In this document: positions 1-9,340 of the stretch, one piece after another | How positions within the stretch are numbered: position 1 is the stretch's first letter | How the letters are laid out: every line of letters begins with the position of its first letter | Assembly: GCA_011037195.1 (NCBI GenBank) | Contig: JAAEAF010003086.1 | Span: forward strand, 21,630 to 85,629 | DNA from: Triatoma infestans | Lineage: Eukaryota; Arthropoda; Insecta; Hemiptera; Reduviidae | Direction: 5' to 3' | Length of the DNA: 64,000 nt | Made by a program: the position numbers and the translations under genes | The notes under the pieces: model-generated | Database searches by the model: none | What the model saw: the letters and a program-made list of their open reading frames with translations, nothing else | Told to the model about the DNA's origin: nothing

Positions 1-7
1 AACTGAA

Positions 8-151
8 TTTGCTCTGTGCAAGTCTGTGTTACACTGTCTGACAAACGCATCCTGAAGATGGGCGAACGCCCGAAACCGGTCGATGACCACAAAATGAAGC
101 AGGCTAACACGGAAAATGTCTCTGATGCTTTCCAGCTCTGCGGAACCAACC
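8..151 (+). repeat. Penelope/LINE-type 3'-end fragment, copy 1
   Basis: About 140 bp recur in the window: again on the minus strand at 21898-22055, and as a shorter piece at 22498-22567. The shared core runs from a CTGTGCAAGTCTGTGTTA stretch through a CTGAAGA/GAAACCGGTC motif to GATGCTTTCCAGCTCTGCGG. No coding capacity is evident; the small open frame across it is not conserved in the other copies. The CTGANGA...GAAACCGGTC arrangement is what I would expect near the ends of Penelope-like retroelements, but no reverse transcriptase lies beside it, so the class assignment is inference. Confidence 0.5.
48..85 (+). ncRNA. hammerhead-ribozyme-like motif
   Basis: Seen in order: CATC (48-51), CTGAAGA (52-58), one extra T (59), a hairpin GGGC-GAAC-GCCC (60-71), GAAA (72-75), CCGG (76-79), TC (80-81), GATG (82-85). 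CATC and GATG can form stem I, GGGC/GCCC stem II, and self-complementary ACCGGT a minimal stem III; cleavage would fall after the C at 81. The conserved boxes CUGANGA, GAAA and UH are all present. The extra U between CUGANGA and stem II departs from the strict consensus, so activity is uncertain. Minimal hammerheads are known from Penelope-like elements. Confidence 0.35.
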
Positions 152-1380
152 ACCACAACAATAGTAATAATAAACTTGATTTACGTAATAATTACTAATC
201 TCAAAATAAACTTCATTGTTCCTCTTTTAATGATTTAGTTGTGGCAACTTACTAATAAAGATAAAATAAAATCAAATCAAATAAAAACATGTTATGAAAT
301 TATTATTTACACAAGAAAACACATTAAAATTTGCTTCTTCATAATGATTCAGTTGAAAATACCACACAAATAAACAGATCTTCGACATTCAGGTAAATGT
401 AATTCACCTGTAGATTTATAAACATTATATTATAAACGTATCTTATCTGCCATGTATTAATATAAATGTTTTCCTTACATCCGACATTAATCTAAGGTAA
501 GAGTATGTGATGTTTACATCATGAATATAAATTTAGTGTTTAACATACATCTAACGTATACAAATTCATCCATCTGCCTTGGGGGAGATAGAGATAGAAT
601 GACAGACAGACAAAGAAGGGTAGTGTGAACACAGAATGATAAGGTAAACTATAAATATATATATATAAAATTAAATAAAGAAACCCAAGCAAGAACCACA
701 TGTACAAGAGGCTTAAAGTTCCAACCCTTTTGGTCGAGAATAAACAAAAAAAATGGGAAAATATTTTCTTTTCATATTATTTTGAAAGTTATACAGGAAA
801 AAAAGTTTAAGTCAAGTTATCAAAGGGAAAATGGTGAAATCTTCTTCAAGTTGGACAAGCCAAGATACTTTGGGAAAAACAGAATGTGATAAGTTGCAGA
901 CAGATAGTGTTGCAGATGGATGGTAAAACCAACTTTTCCAAACTTCAATATGGTGGAATTGAGAACAACTATTCTAACCGATTTTTTTCTTTTCTTTTTC
1001 TTTTCTTAAATTTATTTTTCTTATTAAAACTTTAAATATAAAAATTATTGTATATTAGGTGCATTAGTAGTATACTACTCATATCAGTTCAGTGGATAGT
1101 GTATTGGAATCAGATGTCTTGGTATCGGGAGTTGAAGTGATGAGAAGGCGATTGTTAGAGAATTTTAGAGAGTTGTTATTCGAAATACGTACTACTGAAT
1201 TAACTATAACCTGAATTACTAATAATAAACTATATTTTAACAAATAATTTAAAGTGTTTTGAAATAGGTAAACTAAGATGCACAATTATAAATGAATATA
1301 AGAATTATGAAATGATTAATAAATATTAAGAAATAGTGTTTAAAACCTTGAATAGGGACGCGCTCGCGATGTGTGAAACT
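152..1380. other. AT-rich sequence, nothing recognised
   Basis: Low-complexity AT-rich DNA with a short (TA)n run near 655-666. No coding similarity, SINE boxes or terminal repeats were seen. Confidence 0.6.
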
Positions 1381-1454
1381 TAACTGCTTGATAACTGATG
1401 TGTAACTCGAACTTAACTGATGTATAACTGGTTGATAACTGATGGATAACTGAT
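1381..1454. repeat. irregular TAACTGATG short repeats
   Basis: The words TAACTGATG, TAACTGGTTG and GATAACTGATG recur several times over about 75 bp. It lies just upstream of the GC-rich minisatellite at 1576-1745. On the minus strand the same block reads as AGTTA-type repeats downstream of an AAATATAAAC TATA-like word, so it could belong to an LTR; no second copy in the window confirms this. Confidence 0.45.
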
Positions 1455-1575
1455 CCCCTCCTCCAGTGGAGCGACGTTTATATTTGCATCACTCACACAT
1501 CGGCTGATGTGTAAGTACGTGCCACACTAAGACCTTAGGGGAGATCGGTTCGGGGTGGCGACAGATGGTAGCCAG

Positions 1576-1745
1576 GTGGCCTCTTGAGTGTACATTGACC
1601 CTTGTATGAAGGAAATACAGGCCAGGTGTTGCGGCGGTTCTTTTGACTGTATAATGACCCCTGTTTGAAAGGGTTTTTGCCGGCGGTTCTTTTGACTGTG
1701 TATTGACCCCTGTTTGAAAGGGTTTTGCCGCGGTTCTTGACCTGC
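1576..1745. repeat. GC-rich minisatellite, unit about 50 bp
   Basis: Two adjacent units (1631-1680 and 1681-1728) of 50 and 48 bp are nearly identical: GGCGGTTCTTTTGACTGT, then a TGACCCCTGTTTGAAAGGG core. A diverged unit precedes them (1576-1630) and a truncated one follows (1729-1745). It is clearly more GC-rich than its surroundings. The open frame on the minus strand is only the repeat read through and has no recognisable domain. Confidence 0.7.
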
Positions 1746-2097
1746 AGATAGCGGCTGGCTGGAACCACTAGTTATAATTTTTAGATTTATTTATTATTTA
1801 AAAATTATATCTTCTTTTATCTTGCCATCACATCACAACAGGTAGACATGTGTCATCCATTTTGTTCATAGTCTTTCTTAGACTTGTTGGAGGATTCCTG
1901 GTAAAAGTGATCGAGTAGGGAACAGTACTATACGAAGGCTTCCTGAATGTGTTGTTGCTATTAACATTTGGAGATTGTAACACTTATTTGAATGTGTTAT
2001 TCGACCGAGACAAGATCAGTGTTTTGAACATAAAGCTAATATGCAGAAAAGTATCTTTCGACACGATGTAATGGGATCCGAAGAGAGAGATCTAAAG

Positions 2098-2390
2098 CAG
2101 AGAGAGGCTACTTAGGCCAGACTGGAGTGGAAGACTCGGTACATATACAGTTGAGCTAGCCCACAAGGGAGTCTTTCAAACTGTTAATACAGCAGTTACA
2201 ACACGTCAACAACCAACTACTACACTTCTCTTCATTCATTCTAAATCTCTCACTTTCCAATTTCTATATTCGTGTAAAGTCCTGGCAGTTTATGTTACTT
2301 CTTGATTATACCTGTGTTCAGCATTATTTCCAGTTTATTTATCTCTCAAACCCAAATCCTTCCTTCTCTTACCCACATAATTTAGAAGTT
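2098..2390 (+). repeat. LTR-like sequence, family shared with 6517-6790
   Basis: It shares ordered words with the segment at 6517-6790: CTTAGGCCAG(A/G)CT near the start, CAGTCAGCAACC or CGTCAACAACC in the middle, GTAAAG(T/C)CCT(G/T)GCAGTTT, then GTGTTCAGCAT and a TTTATTTCTC tail. The order resembles U3-R-U5 of a retrotransposon LTR. No internal coding region adjoins it, so it would be a solo or truncated LTR. Ends were not defined. Confidence 0.35.
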
Positions 2391-2540
2391 CCACATCTCT
2401 ACATTCCAAAAATGGTATAGAAAATTTCTAAAAAACATTAAATTAAATCACTGAAAAAAAAAATAGGAGCTCGGTGGCTATTCACACATATTTTTTTACT
2501 TTTTCTTATCTGGTAAAAGTTGTAATCCTGTTAAATTAAC

Positions 2541-3190
2541 GAAATTCAGTATTCACCGGAAATACATGTTTTGAAGTCTCCTGAGTACGAAAATTATTTT
2601 TAGCGAATGGTCTGTATGAGTGTGTGTGTGTTTATGTGTGCAACAAAATATCTCAAAAACAAATAATCCGTAGGAAACTCGAATTTAGTATTCCGTTATG
2701 GTATTGCCATCGCATCTTACTCGAAGGTTTCGGGCAAAATCCATCAATCGAAAATGCAAATTGTCTGATTTTTTGTTGTTTTTTTTTTGTTTTTCTCGAA
2801 AACTGCTCCAACGATTTTTTTTTAAAAACTGCACATACTATCTGTACACATGAATGTCTATCACTTTTATTTGAAACATTTTCCAGTGAAAATTTTTTTG
2901 GGGGGTATCAGGAGGAACACTAACGTTAACATAACCTCTACAGTATCAATTTCAGTACAATTATGGTTCTGCCATTTCTATAATATTAATATATATCAGA
3001 AATATTGCTAGAATTCCAAATTTGAAGAGAATCGATAAAATGAAATCGCAATTTTACAATAAAAGTGATTTTAAGAGTTCCTTGGAATTTTCTCGAAAAC
3101 AGACTATGACGATTTCCAGTTAACTGGATATATTAACTGTACAGATATAGAGTTATCACTTTTACTTGAAAAATTTGTTTTTAGGTGAAT
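2541..3190 (+). mobile_element. diverged HINE-like repeat
   Basis: Recognisable landmarks of the window's main repeat family occur in order: TATTCACCGGAAATAC, GAAAATTATTTTTAGCGAATGGTCTGT, a short TG run, AACAAAATATCTCAAAAAC, TATTCCGTTATGGTATTGCCAT, then two ACTTTTATTTGAAA-CATTTTCC blocks. Divergence is far higher than in the copies at 27-33 kb, so this is an old copy or a separate subfamily. No coding potential. Confidence 0.55.
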
Positions 3191-3332
3191 CTAAGGAATC
3201 TAAGACGTTAAAATTCAAATGTGTTTGTTTAATATTATTTGGTGCCCGTCTACAATCTAATCATTGTTTACGTTTCTCGGTTGGTAGATTGGCACTTGAC
3301 ACCCTTATCACCCCTGTAATTTTATATATATA

Positions 3333-4239
3333 TGTTATGCTCAAAGACCGAAAATGCTCATTGAGCGAAAAAACAGCTCACAACGCGTTGTGGTCACTGT
3401 AAAGCAACCATATCGCGAAATTCGTGTTATGGTTCTTATGAAAACGCTCACGACGCGTTTTGGTAATCACAGAAAGACCACATAGTGAAATTCGTGTCGT
3501 GGCTATCACGTTATACGACTACAACGCATTGTGGCAATGAAGAAAAGCTATGACGGGTTCTGAGCACTAGTTGGTGTAACCATATCACGACGGACAGGTT
3601 ATAACTTTGTCGGCTTGAGTACAACAATGCATTAAAACATCAGTAGAGTTGTTTATTCATTTCTTTGTCTATTTCTTAGGGTGAACGTATATCAGCGCTA
3701 ACCATGACCAATAAAAAAGAAGTGTTTTATGATAAATTACGTTAGTTTGTGGAAAGAAGCACTGATCGCAGTTTTAGCATGAGTACAGGAAAATATGAAA
3801 TGTTACTTAATGAAACAAAACTCAGCTTCTTAAAAAAAAAAACAACCAGTCTCTATCTTCAAAGCAGTATCGTCGTCTTAAACGATATGATGTGTTAAAA
3901 AAATTGGTGACACTGAAAAGTTGGTTGAAGCTGAGTTTACTTGAGCAGATAGCACAAGTTGAAAAATCCGTTACTTCTGTAAAACAGATGAACATGGTTC
4001 TAACATGGTTCCATACGCGTCATGGCATTTCTTCATTGCCAGAATGCGTTGTGGTCGTATAGCATGATAGCCACAACACGAATTTCGCTATGTGGTCTTT
4101 CTGTGATTGCCCCAACGCGTCGTGAGCGTTTTCATAAGAGCCATAACACGAATTTCGCGATATGGATGTTTTACAGTGACCACAACGCGTTGTGAGCTGT
4201 TTTTTCGCTCAATGTGCGTTTTCGGTCTTTGAGCTAACA
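3333..4239. mobile_element. inverted-repeat DNA transposon, Ginger/KRBA2-like, non-autonomous
   Basis: The two ends are inverted copies of each other for about 228 bp (3333-3560 and 4012-4239), starting TGTTA(T)GCTCAAAGACCG. Both arms carry the same ordered words, including ACAGCTCACAACGCGTTGTGG, CGCGAAATTCGTGTTATGG and AGAAAGACCACATAG. The 450-bp interior holds a broken integrase-transposase N-terminal region. Flanks are TATA on the left and TATG on the right, compatible with an imperfect 4-bp target duplication. Ends beginning TGT and a 4-bp duplication suit Ginger-type cut-and-paste integrase elements. The class call is inference; the inverted repeat is directly visible. Confidence 0.6.
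3704..4000 (+). pseudogene. KRBA2-like integrase-transposase N-terminal fragment, broken
   Basis: Starting from ATG at 3704 the reading is MTNKKEVFYDKLR, a TAG stop, then FVERSTDRSF and KYEMLLNETKLSF. After a frameshift in a run of A's the next frame gives SKQYRRLKRYDVLK and IGDTEKLVEAEFT, then further stops, then KIRYFCKTDE. From memory of the family, this order (YRRLKRYDVL, EKLV, YF-KTDE) is the region before the zinc-binding and integrase core of proteins annotated KRAB-A domain-containing protein 2-like, which derive from integrase-type transposons. The DDE core is absent: the element switches to its right terminal repeat straight after KTDE. It is non-functional, with at least two stops and one frameshift. 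Confidence 0.55.
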
Positions 4240-4252
4240 TATGTATATATAT

Positions 4253-6143
4253 ATAAGCAAAATTTGAAATTTAATGAAAATCTGTCATATTATATATAAG
4301 AATAAGTGGGTGTTTCAAATCAGATTTATTTAAAACCAAAAAGCCTAGAGTTTCATTTCTTCCTTTCATAATACCCTAAGAGAATTATTTCAATCTGATT
4401 AATTGGCCTTTGCCAGACTTTCGATAATTAGTTCCCTCTCAAGGCCTTCAATCTTGAGAGTTCTTTAATATAAAAAAATGTAATATTTTCAGAAAAACTG
4501 ATTAAAGAAATAAATAAAAGGGGAATGATGTATTGACGGGGAAATAAACAAAAACAAAAAATTTAAAAAAAGACAGTAAATTTGTTCAATTAAAAATAGA
4601 TTCCCATACAAACTTACTCTTACTGCGTTCTCATAGACCTGATTGATAACTTTTTTTTAAAAAGTCAGAAAGAATTTTTTTAAAAGTCTTTTTACTAAAT
4701 TTTAATTCCTTTACTCCCACCAAGAGGTGAAACCGTCAGATATACTTGTAGTTGGAAACCTTCATTTTCTCTTAAAATTAATTTTTCTTGAAAAATGTTT
4801 CAAGAAATGTGGAAATGGTTTATATTACGTACATCTAGATTAAGGAAAATCACTGGAGATCTTTTGGAGAAAAACTAGAAAAATTGCGAAGTCTAGTTTG
4901 GATAAGAAAGCACTCCAGGTTAAGCGATTTCTATCAAACTTAACTAACTTCTTGTCATCGGTATTTTGTAGTTAGTAGACGTAATAGAATTTTAAAGCGG
5001 TTATATGCAACCGTTACCCTCAAGAATTCAGAATTCGATTCCTTTGAGGACTAAGACCCTATCATTATGAGAAGAAGTGGGAAGCTACAGTTACTCAGTA
5101 GTGAACCTTCGCAGCGAAGGCCCAAACTAAACGACGGCGGAAACAGCCACGTGCTTCTCAAACGGCCCTCGCTATATGGCAAACCTTGGCTTTGGCATGG
5201 GCTCAATATGCTTTATGAGTCACCATTTAAATGAAAGATGTTTCAGATTAATGTTTCAGATAAAAGTGTCGAGACTATGAATATTGTATTATTCCAGATA
5301 AATAGTATCGAGTGTGCAGGAAATTGTTTGAGCTGTTTTTAAAATACCGTTCAATAAAGTCATGTTGTAGAAGACGGATTTTTAGCTCTCATACACTCAC
5401 CGGTTAATACATCACAAACACATAACACACCACACATCAACACCTACAGACCAGCCGCAAAAAAGTTTTTGTTTTCCTAGTGTGGGAACATTAGAAAGTA
5501 ATTCGACAAGTTCGCATCACTTCCTCTTAAAATGTCAAATCATTGCCCAAGCAGATCAAAAACAGGATACCTACATTTCTTTCCACTCGTAGCTAGCCCA
5601 GCAGCGATTTCTATTAATAATAAAAACTACCAAAGGGTTTAAGGAACAATGAAAATGTAATTCATAAAGGAGGATGAAAATAAATATCGCATCAGAGGAA
5701 GACAGAATTTGAACGAGAGATCAGCATAAGAGAGAGATCTTTGAGAGAATGGCTTAGAGGTCCATGTCACGCAGTTTCGATTTAAGAAAACTCAATGTAA
5801 TCATGTCCGACAACGTGATAAATCTGGGATATAATCCAAGACGGCAATGAGAAAAGACTTGGCAGGGCAATGATGAAGAAATTTTGGTCTAGAAAAAAAG
5901 GAATCCTTGCAAAGGTGACACAGAAATGGCTTTATACCGGATAAGCTTTTGTCGGAACATAACAACCGCGCGAACTGTTATGTGTTAGGTGACTGACGCA
6001 GATATGTGTACTAACATTATCACCATTTCACCAATATCACAACGTAAACATCTCAAAATAATTATTATAAATGGCTATAGTACTGATAATTGATGTTATT
6101 GCCATCAATTTTCGAAATTTATCTAAGTGATTGTAATTGGATT
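4253..6143. other. AT-rich sequence, no gene recognised
   Basis: No open frame of note and no element ends found. A GC-richer patch at about 5090-5190 contains CTTCGCAGCGAAGG, a short perfect palindrome, but I could not assign it. Confidence 0.5.
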
Positions 6144-6241
6144 CGAATCATTAAATATTCAAAGGATTCGAAGAGCGGAGAAGCAAACATTAAATGAATC
6201 AAAAGTTAATAAGTAACTCCCCACCTAGGCCAGACTAGGGG
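6144..6241 (+). repeat. direct repeat, copy 1 (period about 303 bp)
   Basis: The stretch AAGAGCGGAGAAGCAAACATT through CTCCCCACCTAGGCCAGACTAGGG recurs at 6447-6541 with about ten differences and a 4-bp gap. Both copies are followed by GGGG or GGGAGGG. It looks like a local duplication of the LTR-like U3 start. Confidence 0.7.
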
Positions 6242-6446
6242 TTTTAATTTTTGAATTTTTTTATTTTGAAAAGTTTACTTGGACTAGATAAGATTGAAAT
6301 TCTCTCCTTCCAACACCAGTAAATTTATTTAAATTTTACGATGAAAAAGTTTTAAATTTAAAATTTTATTTTTCTTGGCGTTAGGTACATGCTGGGTGTT
6401 TTTGTTTTGTTTCGCATGTGTGCTTTTTTCAGCTTGCTGAATGGGA

Positions 6447-6541
6447 ACCAAATCATTGAACATTCATAGGATTCAAAAAGCGGAGAAGCAGACATTAAAT
6501 GAATCAAAAGTTAGTAACTCCCCACTTAGGCCAGGCTAGGG
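6447..6541 (+). repeat. direct repeat, copy 2, leading into an LTR-like segment
   Basis: This copy is followed directly by a TATA-like word (CATATAAATAG at about 6558-6567) and the LTR-like segment. Copy 1 at 6144-6241 is followed by unrelated AT-rich DNA. Confidence 0.7.
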
Positions 6542-6790
6542 AGGGATAGTTCGATTCATATAAATAGAGCGACAGAAAACAGTTCAGAACAGTTTACGAC
6601 AGTTTTACAATAGTACATCCAGTCAGCAACCTATCAACTATCTTCTCATTACTCAATCAGCCTGCCTCTTTACATTTTTCTTGCTACCTAACTTCTAACT
6701 TAACCGTAAAGCCCTTGCAGTTTGTGTGTTCTATTCATTATACAGTGTTCAGCATATTATCTAGTTTATTTCTCTAAAATCCATTCTCTC
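6517..6790 (+). repeat. LTR-like sequence with TATA box (solo LTR candidate)
   Basis: From CTTAGGCCAGGCTAGGG it proceeds to TATAAATAG (6559-6567), a run of CAGTT words (AACAGTTCAGAACAGTT), CAGTCAGCAACC, AACCGTAAAGCCCTTGCAGTTT and CAGTGTTCAGCATATTATC. The spacing matches the related segment at 2098-2390 and more weakly 44590-44790. No gag or pol adjoins it. Boundaries and superfamily were not resolved. Confidence 0.4.
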
Positions 6791-6799
6791 TAACTCACT

Positions 6800-9110
6800 A
6801 TCTCTCCTTCTCACATCCATTATATGATTATCACTCTCCATTATATGATTATAATGGGACCTATTTAAGTGAAATATAACTTTTATGAGACACTTCAAAT
6901 TGGTGAAGGCCCCCAAAATTATCTAAATCCTAATTATCTAAACCCAGATTTATTTCTATATCTCTCATTCAAATTAAAGATAATTTTATTTTTAAAAAAC
7001 CATAGTTTCTTAAACAAATTTTATAATTTTGTTGTCTAGTTTAATCCCTGATTGAGATGTGATATCAAAAAAAAAAAAAATTTAGAGATTTTATTCTAAT
7101 TATTTTTAATAATTTTTTTTATTAGAATTGCTTATAATAATAATAATAGTAAAAATAATAATAAAATAAAAGAAGTTTTTATTAATTGAATTGAGCAAGA
7201 AAACTGAAAACTAAGAAGTAAAAATAAAATAAAATCGTTAGGGTAGATGAATACAACAAAAAGTAAATTGCAAGGTAAAAAGCTTGCAGATAATTTCTAA
7301 AAACTTTCAAGTTATACAAGTGAAATGAAATTTAATCTGTTTTCTTATGTGATGTCTGTATTTCATTCTTTCTTTTTTTCCCCCCCAAACCAAAGTTATT
7401 TCCTTTGGAGGTTTAAGAACAAACTTTATAATTTAGATATCATGATTTAAATTTTATAAAATCAGACAAGACGAATAATAATAATAAAGTTTTGAATAGA
7501 TTATCGATTAATGGAAGTTAAAAAGAAATTTGTAACTTTATAGGACGTTCTAATTTTAGAGTGGCGATTCCGTGAATTGTATAAATAAATTAAAATTAAA
7601 CTTAGTTAAATTATACTGCACATCTAGTAAGATGATTTTGTTGGGTATTGAACAGAGGAAATGGTATTTGAGAAAAGCACACTCACTGAAGACTGTGTAT
7701 TTTAGTTAACCCTTACAAAATGGTGTGGACCCTCTCCACTATGATGTCGCGGTTAGATTACAAGTAGCGGCTCAAGTTTCAGAGTTAAAAAAACCAACAA
7801 ATCATCTTAATCAGTTAGAGGATTTTCACAAATTGGGACTAAGAGAAATATTTAATAGTAAGAATGTATTTTTTCAATAGAATTAGTCCAGTGTGTTTCA
7901 CGTGCGAACGAGGTCATATGGACTAACCGCCATTGAAGTTTACAGGAATGTTCTACACTCAGATATTCACTAATTGTATCGGTATCTCTTTCTCTCTTGA
8001 ACAGAAATGCTACTGTGACCTTCTTAGGCACAAACATTCCATTGGGTTTGGTATCCGGTCTGGGTGCGGAAGCTGAATGGTACGTTAAAAACTACTTGAA
8101 TCTTCACGTCAATTACTCATCATCCTTCTAAATTTCCACACTTTTCTCCATCCCACGAAGTATTCTTGGGTCCTGCTTTATTCCATGTAAATGATTCATA
8201 CTATGACTGAACTTTGCCTAATACCAATCTTTTTTTACGAATCATCAATGTTCCAGTTGACAATGCGTCCTTGTCTATAGTGCAATCCTATGATTGATGT
8301 ATCACCTGGAACCGCATATCAGACTTAAATGACATCCACCATTCAATGTTACAAAATATAATGCAATTAATTGACAAACGTGACTCTTGCCATCTGTCAA
8401 TCTGCAAAATGATACTTAAACTTATTTGGTCATTTGGGCAGATCTGTGAGATTCAACTAAAATATCTAACAATTCCATCTTTTCCAAACACTCCAATCCA
8501 AAATTCGCCGTAAAATCATTTCAGCTCTTTTCTTTGTTTCCTATACATAAAGATTTAAATATACCCCATACTCCCTTGGAGATATCCTGTTCGGCAGCAA
8601 GAAATGTCGAACTGTCCACTGTTTATCCTCTAGTCTGTGTCTTACTAACCTAAAGAATCGTACACAATGACTACAAAGTGGCCTCAGATCTGCTCTTAAT
8701 GAGCAACTTGGAGTGTCACTACAGACTAATTTCACTCTAGTGTCATTTATTTGGGCCTATTATAAAATTTACTATTGTTATAATGTGAACATAACAAGAA
8801 CAAATGAAAATATGAATTAAAAAAAACAAACAAACAACAGAAGGGCTTTCTAACAAAAAATCTGAATTACCATCAAAAGTAAACAAGAGGAAAACGATTG
8901 ACGTAACATTCAAGGGATATAAACCGACAGAACCAAATTTTTAATCTTGCATGCGACAAAAAGATCTGAATTACCCTCCCTCAAAAGTAAATGAACTGGT
9001 CGAAAACGAATGACGCAACACTCAAGGGACACAAACCGAAGAGCCAAATTTTGAATCTTGCAAGCGACATTTTCATGCGAAAGAAAGTCAAGTGAAAAAA
9101 AAAGGAATAT
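6800..9110. other. AT-rich sequence, no gene recognised
   Basis: Simple AAT-type runs lie at about 7128-7165. Short open frames near 7850-8040 and 8540-8735 (minus) have no recognised motif. A paired near-repeat GAAAATCTGAATTACC...CAAAAGTAAA with ACTCAAGGGA(C/T)A occurs at about 8860-8935 and 8960-9060. Confidence 0.5.
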
Positions 9111-9340
9111 GGGAATGGATTAGCTCAGTGGTTAGTGCACTGGACTATCACCGGAGGTTCCGGGTTCAAGTCCAGCTGTGCTGCCCGTAGATTTTCCCTT
9201 CCTAGGAGCCTCTACAGTTTACTGTGCCGTGATGGACAGTGTTGTCTGTAAAGAGAGAACACTGTCCGGAGGCCGGCAGTGCACTGAGAAGGTTCCGGAC
9301 GCCAATGACTATAATGTTGACGCGCTTTAAAGTAAAAAGA
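9111..9340 (+). mobile_element. tRNA-derived SINE, family 1
   Basis: The RNA polymerase III A box lies in GGATTAGCTCAGTGGTTAGTG and the B box in GGGTTCAAGTCC. The tRNA-unrelated body has CTTCCTAGGAGCCTCTAC, GTGATGGACAGTGTTGTCTG and GAGAACACTGTCCGGAGG. The 3' end reads GCCAATGACTATAATGTTGACGCGC. This is one of eight clear copies in the window (9.1, 11.6, 23.1, 37.9, 38.3, 47.0, 57.3 and 57.8 kb), plus one head-only fragment at 22.1 kb. Confidence 0.85.

Noticed and set aside
16..198. 60-codon open frame on the plus strand
   Set aside because: It lies across a dispersed repeat whose other copies (21898-22055, 22498-22567) do not preserve the frame.
1535..1768. 77-codon minus-strand open frame
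   Set aside because: It is the minisatellite read through; no domain and no sign of coding.
7852..8735. Two minus-strand open frames of about 60 codons
   Set aside because: No recognisable motif, no start context and no repeat copies. I tried LINE RT readings on both strands without a convincing match.
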